A stretch of DNA of 64,000 nucleotides from Trichinella spiralis. Taxonomy: Eukaryota > Nematoda > Enoplea > Trichinellida > Trichinellidae. The DNA is taken from the NCBI GenBank assembly GCA_000181795.3, contig CM012953.1, positions 16,846,058-16,910,057 of the forward strand, read 5' to 3'. The notes below the pieces were generated by a model. It was not told the origin of the DNA, searched no databases, and saw only the letters and a program-made list of their open reading frames with translations. Position 1 is the first letter of the stretch, and each line of letters starts with the position of its first letter. Of the stretch, positions 23,745-33,950 are shown piece by piece. Both the position numbers and the translations under genes were made by a program.

Positions 23745-26280
23745 TTTTGGTCCTCCGAGCCGGATCAGTAGGGTTTACCGAAGTTGAACCTTCCGGAAGT
23801 AAGTCAAGTGGTGTCGAGGTACGCCTGCCATGCTTCGAACTTCCGAAATTCGATGGTGATGTAACGAGATTCCGTGAGTTCTGGGATCAATTTGAAGCTA
23901 GCGTTCACCAGCAGACGGATTTGTGTGACGCAACGAAGATGGCTTATCTTCGTGGCTGCTTGACCGGTGTAGCGTTGGATGCGTTACAAGGACTGTCGGC
24001 AGCTAACCAGCGTTACGAGATCGCGGTGCAGAGGCTCAAAGGGCGTTTTGATCGCTCTCAGGTGGCAGTCAGACAGCATATCCTCCGGTTTTTTCACACC
24101 TTGAGCAAGAGCTTTGATCTTTCCGCCATCTGTGATGAATGCCATAGGGAGGTGTACTCCCGGACGGCTTTGGGAAAGGATCCGCGTAACGGCGGCCTTT
24201 CGACGGCGGAGGTTATGATCGCAGTCGCGCGTGAACGACTTCCAAACTCAGTTCGTATTCAATGGGATAAACTTATCATGGAGAACGGTAGCTTGGTAGC
24301 GGATCTACCGGGTTTTTTGCGGTTTCTGCAGGAGCAGGTCGAGCTTGCGGATACCACGAGAAGAGCTGAGATTGGAAGATAAACGGTTGGAAAATGCATC
24401 GGAGAAGCAAGGAAGTTCTGGTAAGGGTAGAGAAACCCAAAAGACCGTGGCCTTTTTTCACTCCGCGGTTGAAGCCGTCTACGGTTTCTGTCAGAAACAG
24501 CACACGATTGCGGAGTGCGCGAGTTTGAAACAGGCTAGTCGCCAGAAGCAGCGGGAAATGGCAACCCGCTATCGACTTTGCTTTTACTGCTTAAAACCAG
24601 GGCATGTCTCATCTGCCTGCAAGAGCGATCGTCGCAGGAAGAGTCCGGCTTCGAAAGACAGCAGTGCGGTCGTGTCAGTCGGTACCACGACCACAGAGAG
24701 AGTGCAAGAGACACCCACGGTTGAGTGTAAGTCATCATCCGTCTCGATGATTTACGCCAACCTGGCCTCAGAAAAGCGGGGAAGGATCAACCGCTTTCAG
24801 ACGATTAAGGCGAGAGCCTTCGGTGATGCGGGGTCTGGAATAACCGTGACGTGCCTGTTGGATACAGGCGCAGAGTACTCATTCATCCGGGAAGATGTTG
24901 CGTCGGCATTGGGAGTTGTCGGGAGAGCTCAGCCAGTGAAGGTTGAAGGGTTCGGTGGTGCAACCCATGAGCATCCCAGTTCCCAGGTGGTACAGCTTTG
25001 GCTTTGCCGACTTGACGGCAGCCAAAATGCAGAGCGCTATCTTCTGGAGGCACTCACTGTACCGAGTCTCTGCCACCGAATTCCAGTTTCAAAGATCCTG
25101 ACAAGCGAGTGGGAGCACTTGCAATTCTTGGATCCGGTCATCGATGACGAATCGTCTGACGAAGTGCACGTCGTAATTGGCATCGACTACTACTATCGAT
25201 TCCTAGGACATGCGATCCGAAGAGGAAAGTCAGGCGACCCGGTTGCAGTGGAAACTGTTCTGGGGTGGATCATCTGTGGTCCAGTGAATCCTCACCCAGC
25301 GCCCGAGACAGTTGCTGCGTTCAGCGCTGTGGTGGAGCCGAAAGTCGAAGACTTGCTCCGAATCTTCTGGGAGATTGAAGGGATGGGCGTCCCTTTCAGA
25401 AGCGAGTCAGATGAAGTCGAATTGCAGTGGCGAGTTTGGAAGTGAGAGCTTAACGAGTCGCACTGCATCGCCATGCCCAGGGCGTATTTCCCGTTCTCAC
25501 CGGCAGAAGCGAGCCGTTTAGAGCTCCATGGGTTTGGTGACGCCTCTGAAGCGGCGTACGCTGCAGTGGTGTACTTGAGGGCGGTGAAAACCCCATATGA
25601 CGTCCAGGTGAGTTTCGTGACAGCGAAATCCAGAGTGGCCCCACTGAAGAAGTTGAGCACTCCTCGGCTAGAGCTGATGGTTGCTCTTCTTTGTGCCCGA
25701 CTGGTCTGTCACGTGAGAAAAGAACTGGCATTGGACGTGGAAGCTTGTCATTGTTGGAGTGACAACAAGGTGACGGTCTCACCGCCGCAGGATGCGGCCA
25801 ATGTCATCAACCCTGGTAGGTATTCCAGTTTTGAGAGGTTGATCCGAGTGACCGCCTGGTGCCGACGTTTTCGGCATAGTACGACCCTGCCTGCAAGCTC
25901 AAGAAGAACAGGAACTGGGTTGACGTCGGACGAGTTGAAAGAAGCTGAGAGAATTTGGATCCGGCAAGAGCAGATCCACGCCTTCAGCTCGAAAAAGTCG
26001 TTGGATAAAGCGATGACGAAGGTGTTGTGCGGTCTCAACCCTTTTCTGGATGAGTTCGGAATCTTGAGAGTAGGTGGACGTCTTGGCAGAGTTCAGTTGG
26101 AAGAGGAAACCAAATTCCCAGCTCTGCTCCTTCGAAAAGGGATGATCGTGGATTTGTTAATCAGACGGGAGCACAATCGACAGTTGCATGCCGGTGTGGC
26201 TCAAACTCTCACTGCATTGAGAGAAAGATTCTGGATTCTTCGTGGTCGCAGTGCCGTTAAACGTGTTCTTCGCACGAGTG
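23361..26280 (+). mobile_element. Broken BEL/Pao element (element 3)
   Basis: A plus-strand fossil: 5' LTR at 23361-23744, primer site from 23748, gag (RFREFWDQFEASVHQQTD near 23.9 kb), zinc knuckle (CFYCLKPGHVSSAC near 24.58 kb), retropepsin (LLDTGAEYSFI near 24.86 kb), early pol, an RNase H part (LHGFGDASEAAYAAVVYLR near 25.5 kb) and the start of the integrase region (near 26.2 kb). Most of the reverse transcriptase and the integrase core are absent, and no 3' LTR is seen because copia sequence begins near 26.28 kb. It is broken by several losses. Confidence 0.8.
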
Positions 26281-26284
26281 CAGA

Positions 26285-28281
26285 GCAAAGAGCAAAGAGT
26301 GCAAAGCGATAGCTGCAATATGTCTCACCGTGGAAGACGACCAGCTTATCCATCTTGCGCAACTGGAAACTGCCCGGGAAATGTGGCAGACGCTACAGCG
26401 ATTCCATGAACGAGCATCAATCGGCAGCAAGCTGTACTTGATGCGCAAATTGTATGGTATGCGGTTCACACATGGCACGATGCAATCTCACATAAATGGG
26501 ATATTGGAAATTGTTACGCAATTACGAGGCTTAAGCAAGAATATTGAAGATGAAGACCTAGTCCCCATAATGTTGTGCAGTCTGCCAGATTCCTACTCTG
26601 CTTTGGTTACGGCATTGGAAGGAAGAGATGAAGCAGATCTAACCGTTGAATATGTAAGCGGAAAACTGCTTGATGAATACCAGCGACGTACAGAAAGTTG
26701 TCTTGACCAGAGTAGTAACAAAGTCGCGCTCAATACTACTGCAAGTAACGCACGAAGCCAGTTCAGAGCTTCAAAAGCAACCCTGACAAAGTCAGACAAC
26801 CAGAGCCGAAGATGCTATTACTGTGGCAAAAAGGGGCATATCAAAGCAAACAGCCACCCGGATTTGAAGACACAAACAACGATATGGTCTGGCAGTTGAA
26901 ACGCAGCATATATGGTCTTAAGCAATCGGCGAGAGCGTGGAATACGAAGGCCAGAGAGATACTGACTACTGTCGGTTTCCGTCAAGCAAAGGCAGATTTA
27001 TGCTTGTATACAAGAAAGGAGCCATCCCGTAGTATGACGTACGTGTTGCTCTATGTCGATGATTTGCTAATCGCTGCAGAGAACGAAGCTGTTGCCCTAA
27101 CTATCAACAAGCAATTGAGCAAGTACATCGAAGTCAAAGACCTTGGAGAAGTTTCCTATTACTTGGGCATCCAAATCGAACGAAAATTAGATGGCACTTT
27201 TCTGATACATCAAAAGAATAAAATAATGCAACTGCTAGAAAGCTGTAGTATGCAAGAAGCAAAACCAGTGGCAACACCAATGGAGACCAACTATCTAAGC
27301 TCACTGGATGAACCAAGTCCTGCATTACCAGATAAAACCAAATACAGATATATTATTGGATCGTTGCTACACATTTCCAATGTTACTGGACCAGACATAG
27401 CCCTATCAGTTGGATTACTATGCAGAAAAATGGAAACACCGACAGAAAGAAACTGGAAATCAGCAAAGCGTATCATACGGTACTTGGCAGGTACTGCAAA
27501 CGCGAAGTTGTGTCTAAGCTCAACAAATGATCTTATTTTACGAGGACATGTAGACGCAGATTGGGCAGGAGAAAAGTCGAGCAGAAAGTCGACGAGTGGA
27601 TATGTATTTCAGCTTGGTCACGGTACCATCGCATGGTCCACGAAAAGGCAGACAATAGTTGCTCTGTCAACCACAGAAGCCGAATATGTTGCGTTGGCAG
27701 AAGCAAGCAGAGAACTGCTGTGGTTACGTCAACTACTCAACGATTTCAGAGTTCAAACCCCAGATGCTACCACCCTGTATGAAGATAATCAAGGCTGCAT
27801 ACGTCTCGTTGAATCAGATCGATTCGGTGAGAGAACCAAACACATCAATGTAAGGTTCCACATGGTGAAAGATTTACGAGAAAAGGGCATATTAGAAGTC
27901 AAATACTGTTTGTTAGAAGAAATGATTGCAGACAACTTAACCAAGCCTGTGTGTAAGCAGCAAATTGAAAATTTCACAGAGAATGTGGTATTGGAAGACT
28001 ACGGACAGGAGAACGAGAAGGGGTGTTGGGAGAAACATTCTCCTGACCTCTAGCCTTCAGCAAGTTAGGCGGAAACTATAGCTCACGATAGAGCTGCGCG
28101 TCAGAGCGTAACGCTATGACGTCATTCCTGCATGTATATAAGAATGCGTTATTAAATTTTACTAAAACACTTTATCACTTACGCGCATAACTACGTTGCA
28201 CGCTGATCACTTTGGTAGTTTATGTTTAATAAAATTCATCAACAACAGTAATAAACAACATATCAGTGAACGACATTAACA
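26285..28281 (+). mobile_element. Broken Ty1/copia element
   Basis: A plus-strand fossil. It has a copia-type gag (ETAREMWQTLQRFHERAS near 26.36 kb), a zinc knuckle (CYYCGKKGHIKA near 26.82 kb), the rear part of the reverse transcriptase (SIYGLKQSARAWN and YVDDLLIAAE, 26.9-27.1 kb) and RNase H (GHVDADWAG, STTEAEYVAL, LYEDNQGC, 27.5-27.8 kb). It ends in an LTR at 28024. The protease, integrase and first part of the reverse transcriptase are absent, and so is a 5' LTR. The long rear frame to 28053 is open. Its front directly abuts BEL element 3. Confidence 0.85.
28024..28281 (+). repeat. Copia LTR followed by a primer-binding-site-like sequence
   Basis: A 258-bp LTR starting TGTTGGGAGAAACATTC and ending CGACATTAACA, with a TATA-like box (tatataag) and poly(A) signals. 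A purine-rich tract lies before it. Four bases after it comes TGGTATCAGGGC (28285-28296), one base from the usual initiator-Met-tRNA primer site TGGTATCAGAGC. The same LTR therefore looks like a 3' LTR from the left and a 5' LTR from the right. Confidence 0.75.
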
Positions 28282-29519
28282 AAGTGGTATCAGGGCGATT
28301 TCAAAATTACAAATTATTGTTTGTGGATAAAGATTGACGCTAAGGACAGCCGCTTTGTTTATTGAAGCGTGAAAAATAAACTCTTATTTGCCAATATCTT
28401 TCCCCGTACGTAGCAACAGAATACTGGCACCAGCTTCCTCGCCACAATGGCATGGATGGTAAAATGCTATTGATATCACTGAGGTACAACATTGAATGTA
28501 CCATCTGTACCCCAAGTTTTTACGGTTGCCATCAGTCTATATAGGCCATGTGCTCATCTACCCGGCAGGTTTCAACGTGATCTTTTCGATCGATCCCAGC
28601 CGGAATTTCTAAATCTGTTCACACTGCACCCCCGCAGTCTTCTTTATTCTATACCAAAATAAAGTAATTGTTCATGACTAGGAACACATGTTATACATTC
28701 AGCGCATACTTTTGAACACCTCCAATATTTCTGTTTGCCGGCACGTTTTAATTCATATATCCTGCCTACCATACCACCGAATTGGACCAAATCCCGCAAC
28801 GATTTGGTACAAGATGTAACTCAGGGTATTGAGCCATAACAAGGAACAGAATAGAAAATGATTCGAATAACTCTGGAATGCAAAGCACTGAACGCAAACG
28901 CACGACCAACCGAAAATGAATTTCAGAATTTTGAATTCCATTTTAAATAACCTTTGAAAAAGGAATTTAACACTAAATGCAACAGTAAGGGAAACTAGAA
29001 TTAGCAGTCTTGAATTTTCTTACCTTTTCCACTATTCAGATTTATTTGTCTAGCTCAGTCAGTTATGTCTAGCTTTATGCCCAATAGGACACTGCTTCCT
29101 GATTCAGATGTATCTCGTTTCTTCTAGTATTAGTAATACTGGTATTGACATCTATGAAAAATACAGCCCGTTTCCAGTTCAGAATTTAAGCAAGCAAAAA
29201 ATATAAGATTCACGACCATATCTGATATTTGATTCATCAGTTTCTTGTTATGAATCATTACAACAGGCAAGCAAATACTGTTCAATAGAATGTGCACAAA
29301 GATTTATTTCGCCCATCATCTAATAACTCTTGAACGCAAAGCACTGAACTCAAACGCAACACCAAAAATGAAAATAAATTGGACAGTTTTGAATTTCATT
29401 TTAAATAACCATTTTGCAACAATATTTAGTTTTCATTTCATATTTTATCTACAATCGAAGATCAACTTCTGATATTCCTTGTAGCACCAATGCCTTTTGT
29501 TGATACTGACAGAATAAAA
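28282..29519. other. Intergenic DNA with a two-copy repeat
   Basis: No gene is recognised. The first bases continue the copia leader. Two related segments of about 100 bp in the same orientation occur at about 28860-28965 and 29320-29415. They share TGCAAAGCACTGAACGCAAA (GCAAAGCACTGAACTCAAA in the second copy) and GAATTTCATTTTAAATAACC-type sequence. Their origin is unknown. Confidence 0.5.
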
Positions 29520-29523
29520 TTAA

Positions 29524-30897
29524 CCCTTTCAGACCAGCAATTTTTTCTGTGAAGCAAAATTTTTTTTGATATGCGTTTTAAACATGTTATGGTGTGTTTA
29601 TGAAAATTCTAATAGGATTTATTGTTTGAATAATATTATTCCCATTTTTAGAGCTGTATCAAAATTGATACACTGGGCCTCAAAGGAGTACACGTTTCTA
29701 TAACTAATTGTGCATACGCTTATTGTTCTTATGTACGCAGGCATGCAGTAATTGGCAGGCAAATAATTATTTATGAAATTCTGTAAAGCAGTTTCTGTTG
29801 CTACTTAGGCATAGGTAAATACTGCATTTTTTGCACAGACACGTCGCTAATTTAGAACACAGTCTGCATCTTCTTCGCGTTTGAGTGATTTCTGGCCAAT
29901 GGCTAGTTTGGTCCTTTGCTACTTCTCTTCAGACGTCAGTAGGTCGTCTTCCCAATCGTCTTGACGTCAGGGGTGGCGTTGGAGAAGACGCACGAGAATG
30001 GCTTCTGGAAGTTCAGAAGACACAAGGACTGAATAACTTGGCAAGTGAAGCTTAGTAGGTCCAATGTGCCTGTGCATGTTCCAGGCATCTCTTTTCTGTC
30101 CCTCTTATACAGTTGCCATGCATTTGTCATGGCAGTGCTGATGATCCAAAAGAAAATGCGACGGGTCCATTTTCGACTTTTGTGTTCGATGCGGTATAGA
30201 GCAGCAAGCATGTTGTTCAGGTCTATACCACCCATATTCATGTTGTAATTTTTTTAAATGTTTGGGATTCCAACGTTTAATTATTGACAGGTGCATGGGG
30301 CAGCAACTACCAAATTACATCAACTACTAGACGTGTAGTGAGGACGCGATCTCAGTAATAAATATGAGCGATGGTGCAGAACTTTTAGAAATGTTATTGA
30401 TTGCATCTGACAATAATTCATTAGACATCCTAAATGATTTTTCTCAGAAAAGTAATACGGGGTTGGGCAAGCGAATCTGAATACGCTGAGGGTAGTAAAC
30501 ATGATGCGCAGTTGCCGTTAAAGCCCAGTGTATCAAAATTGATACAGGTATTCTAAGGAACTCTACTCAGCACCCCAAAAACTTTAGAGGCTGCAGTTAA
30601 TTTTAACATCATCTTCACATCAGCATCTACTAGTAAAAAAATTATTATCCTTAAATTCTGCTCAGTTCTCAATTTATACATCAAAATGCAAATTCATGTT
30701 TTTTCGTCTCACCTACCAGTACATTAGAGCGCATTATAAAAAATCTACTAAGATGAGAAAAAAAATAGCAATAAAATATTGTTAAGACAAATGTCAAGAA
30801 CACATAAACACAAGCATGGCTAACAAAAACGTTTTAGTAAATAGCTATGGGGCATAAAACATTATGTATCAAAATTGATACGGTGGGCCCGAAAGGG
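29524..30897 (-). mobile_element. piggyBac-type element remnant with TTAA ends
   Basis: Flanked by TTAA at 29520-29523 and 30898-30901, with inverted ends CCCTTTCAGACC and GGGCCCGAAAGGG. The motif TATCAAAATTGATA occurs near the left end (29656), inside (30529) and near the right end (30867), so it may be a subterminal transposase-binding motif. It is about 1.37 kb, much shorter than an autonomous piggyBac. It keeps only a C-terminal transposase piece on the minus strand. Confidence 0.82.
29936..30296 (-). pseudogene. piggyBac transposase C-terminal fragment
   Basis: The fragment NMGGIDLNNMLAALYRIEHK followed by RIFFWIISTAMTNAWQLYKR matches the GGVDLSD..LYRIKFK..W..IFFYLLDVALVNAWLLYRR block of PGBD4-like piggyBac transposases. 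An overlapping frame (HLKKLQHEYGWYRPEQHACC) encodes the preceding piece with a different phase, which indicates a frameshift near 30.2 kb. Neither the catalytic Asp-containing core nor the N-terminal part is present. It is non-functional. Confidence 0.8.
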
Positions 30898-30901
30898 TTA
30901 A

Positions 30902-32582
30902 TTACACAGAAATGGCGCACGAATGCTAACATCGAAGAACGTAATGTCCACTGCAGAGTGAATATGAAGCAGCTTTAACTGCTATTCTGCTTCGTGCTGT
31001 CCATCGCTTCCTTTCTCCTTTCTGCTTTTCTGCTTACACTCATTTATCTGAGTTCAGTTATCTGAGTTTCAGCTAGCAATTAAATGAGATTTATGCATAA
31101 GATGCTTTTCCGTTTGTCAATACAATACAGATACAATGCAATGCAGTACAAATATAATACAACAAACCACTTGAATGGTCGCATTAACCTTTATCTTACC
31201 GAATTTTTATGCTTTCAGTTTATACGGTATTAAAGATTTTTCTTATAATTTAATAATGAGTAGAACTGATTTCCCAAAGGGATCTTCGCCTGCTTCTTCA
31301 CATTTAAATAAATGCTTGTCACTCTAAGAAGTTCCATTTGTTAAATATTCGTTTTCTATCAATGGTAAGTTTTCTAATTCAAGGTTCCACTGTTTTCAAT
31401 TTATGTATTCATGGTAGCATGGCTGATAATTTTTTTAACTTTATGATATTGCATAATTAATTTTTATAGAAAAAACTGAATTTTTTGATTGATATAAAAA
31501 AGGGAGGTGCTGTTCATATAGACGCAGCGCAACATTAAATGGTGCGAAACAAATAAGTTGATAAAAATAAAACTTTTGAAAAAAAAACAGCTATTCTGGT
31601 GGGTGCCGTTTACAGCTTTCTTTCTGTTAGCATTCTCAAAGTGGTTTACTTTTATCACGCCGAATGCAAAAATACTGTTCAGAAGAATCCCAACCCTAAC
31701 AGTTGCTTTCAACTTCAGAAAGTTTTGACTTCTTTCAACAGTGTTATTGTTTTCCTTCGTATATTTTATTTAAATAAAAAATTAAAAATATGTAATATTA
31801 TTTACAAATCAAAACAAATTTATTTATATATTTTGTGTAAATTGTAAACTTTCTATTTTTACATCTGAATGAACAATTAAATGTGCTGAAATGTGGGCAT
31901 GTGGCTGACAGCGCACCTGTTCATACCCCGGCTAAGCTGCACAGTCTAAGGGATGGCGTACCCAAGCCGATTTCTTAATTGCTTTTCATTTTATCTAGTC
32001 GCCAGATGCGGAGTGACGTAAAAAAAAGATATATATACGAGTGAGGAGGGAGGAGGGAACAATACACGATTTCCAACGCATACGAAGAACACGGAACCGG
32101 CTGAACTACTTTCTGTCGCTACATCATTGTTGTTACTCACTATTTATTCTGAATAAATAAGACCTCAGTCACACCCGCTGTCGTTGATTTTCTATAATTA
32201 TCCTACACAGTCTACTACAAAAAAGATCTTCAAGTTTTGAACGAAAGATATTGATACATCAACCAAACTTTTTTTATCATCGACCATCGCTCATAAAACA
32301 AGTATTATTAAGAATAAATTTCTTTATTATAATGTATCACTCTTTTATTTATTTTTAATTAATCAAAAATTTTAATCCATCATAATTTTCAATCAAATTT
32401 ATTCTTTACCCTTTTCACAATTACTGATTCTCTATCAGCTTTATTTTACCTTTACGTTTAATTATCCTTTTGTCAGTTTGTATATCTGTTCCTATAATGG
32501 CCATATTCATGTAAATTCAAAGTAGTTGATAATTCTTTTTATTTAACTATTATGATATTTTTTATTTAACTGCTTGGCATCG
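30902..32582. other. AT-rich DNA with an LTR-like stretch
   Basis: No host gene is seen. At about 31892-32209 there is a stretch with LTR-like layout: it starts TGTGGGCATGTGG, has a TATA-like box (gatatatatacg at 32028) and a poly(A) signal (gaataaataag near 32152), and ends ATCCTACACA. No flanking duplication was found, so a solo LTR is only a possibility. The rest is low-complexity AT-rich sequence. Confidence 0.4.
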
Positions 32583-32700
32583 TTAATGTGAAGGATGTGT
32601 TTGATGAGCAGCTGCAAGGGCATTGATATTTGGTTGGAAATTGGTGAGTTTCAGGCGCAAGTCTCCACGCATTTCCAGGTTCAGTCTGTTCCTTTGCTTT
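32583..32700 (-). pseudogene. hAT transposase C-terminal scrap
   Basis: On the minus strand the frame QRNRLNLEMRGDLRLKLTNF.., ending AHQTHPSH, resembles the end of the hAT dimerisation domain of ZBED5/SCAND3-like transposases (NRLN.EDDLR..LS...P.I..L). Only this tail is present. It points the opposite way to the larger hAT copy at 33085. Confidence 0.6.
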
Positions 32701-32701
32701 G

Positions 32702-32870
32702 ATAAAATCGCATTTACCAATTCATCTGATATGACGAAAGACGCGAAAATATCTGACAAAGGCCTATGCAACATATTTATCAAACTCTTAGACCAAAGCC
32801 GCATTTTGTCTAACTGGCGTCTAAACGACCAGTAAGAAAAGGTGGTGAAAATTTAGCCTGAAGTCGAAAA
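32702..32870 (+). repeat. Second copy of the hAT leader sequence
   Basis: AAAATCGCATTTACCAATTC.., through CTGACAAAGGCCTATGCA and AGCCGCATTTTGTCTAA to TTTAGCCTGAAGTCGA, closely resembles 33285-33440 inside the hAT element (AAAATCGCCTTTAGAAATTC..). The two lie in the same orientation about 580 bp apart. This points to an older related hAT next to the main copy. Confidence 0.6.
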
Positions 32871-33008
32871 TACTCTTAGCATCGCGCAAAATTAATTTCT
32901 GGTAGTGTCTGTTGATAGTTCAGAAAAGTATAAATTATTGTTACAAAATAGTTCTCGACGAAATAAATTACTCAGATGGGATTTCAAAGTTCATATTCGA
33001 TCCAGGAG

Positions 33009-33072
33009 TTCATCGACCCCCATTGGACCCCTAAGTCTTTATCGACCCCCATTCGACCCCTAAGCCTTTATC
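33009..33072 (+). repeat. Short tandem repeat, 29-bp unit
   Basis: About 2.3 copies of a 29-base unit with the core atcgacccccattcgacccc followed by taagccttt. The array runs right up to the left end of the hAT element and may have obscured its target-site duplication. Confidence 0.75.
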
Positions 33073-33950
33073 GACCCCTTAGAGCAGTGTTTCTCAACCA
33101 GGGGGGCGTAGGAAGGTTCCAGGGGGGGGGCGTGAGAAGTAGGAATTTTAATTCCTGCAGAGGTGTTTGAAATTCAGCTTGGTCTACTTCAGCTAAATTT
33201 TAACCGCCTATTTTTTCTGGTCATCTTAGTTTTAGCTTAACCGCGTCAGCTGTGCGCAATTTATAATTTCCCTTTGCACTAAAATCGCCTTTAGAAATTC
33301 ACCTGATGTGACGAGAGACGTGAATAATTTTTGACAGAGGCATATGCACGATATTTATCAAACTCATAGAACAAAGCCGTATTTTGTCTAATGGTGGAAA
33401 CAAGCAATGCGGTAAAAATTTCGCCTGAAGTCGACCATCACACTTTATTTTCTCATTCTTTCCTTCATTCGACATCGCGGCAACACCAACTTTTGTCTCA
33501 CGTGTGCATATATTTGCTGTTTATTTGTTTCAGTTTTCAAGAGATTTTGTAATATCAGTTGATTTCAGATTGTCTGAAATCACATCAATTCAGGTTTGGT
33601 TTTTTCCGCTCCTAAGTTTCTAAGTATTTTATTCTTATCAGTAATTAAATCTCCCACTATGATTATGGTTTTTAACTTGGCTACTCATAATCGTGAACAC
33701 AACGGTTTTATTACATTTCGCACCGCAGTTGTTGCTTAGAAAGTTTGTTATTATTTCCAATAGGCAAGTTATTTATTAGCGTACTGCTATGTACCACGAA
33801 GACATCCAGTTGGTAAACGAGTTGCGAAAACTAGTTAGATCGGATTATCCATACGACAGGCTAGAAAAGGAGGAAGTTAGTTAGCGTCTGTGTATATTCA
33901 CATCATCAATAAAGTTATATTGGACGTTGGTGTGAAATACAATACGTACA

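Noticed and set aside
28380-28650. A moderately GC-rich block suspected to be a SINE or snRNA
   Set aside because: No A/B boxes, no terminal tail and no known RNA motif seen.
31464-31847. Overlapping 82-codon frames on both strands
   Set aside because: AT-driven low-complexity frames with no motif or splice support.
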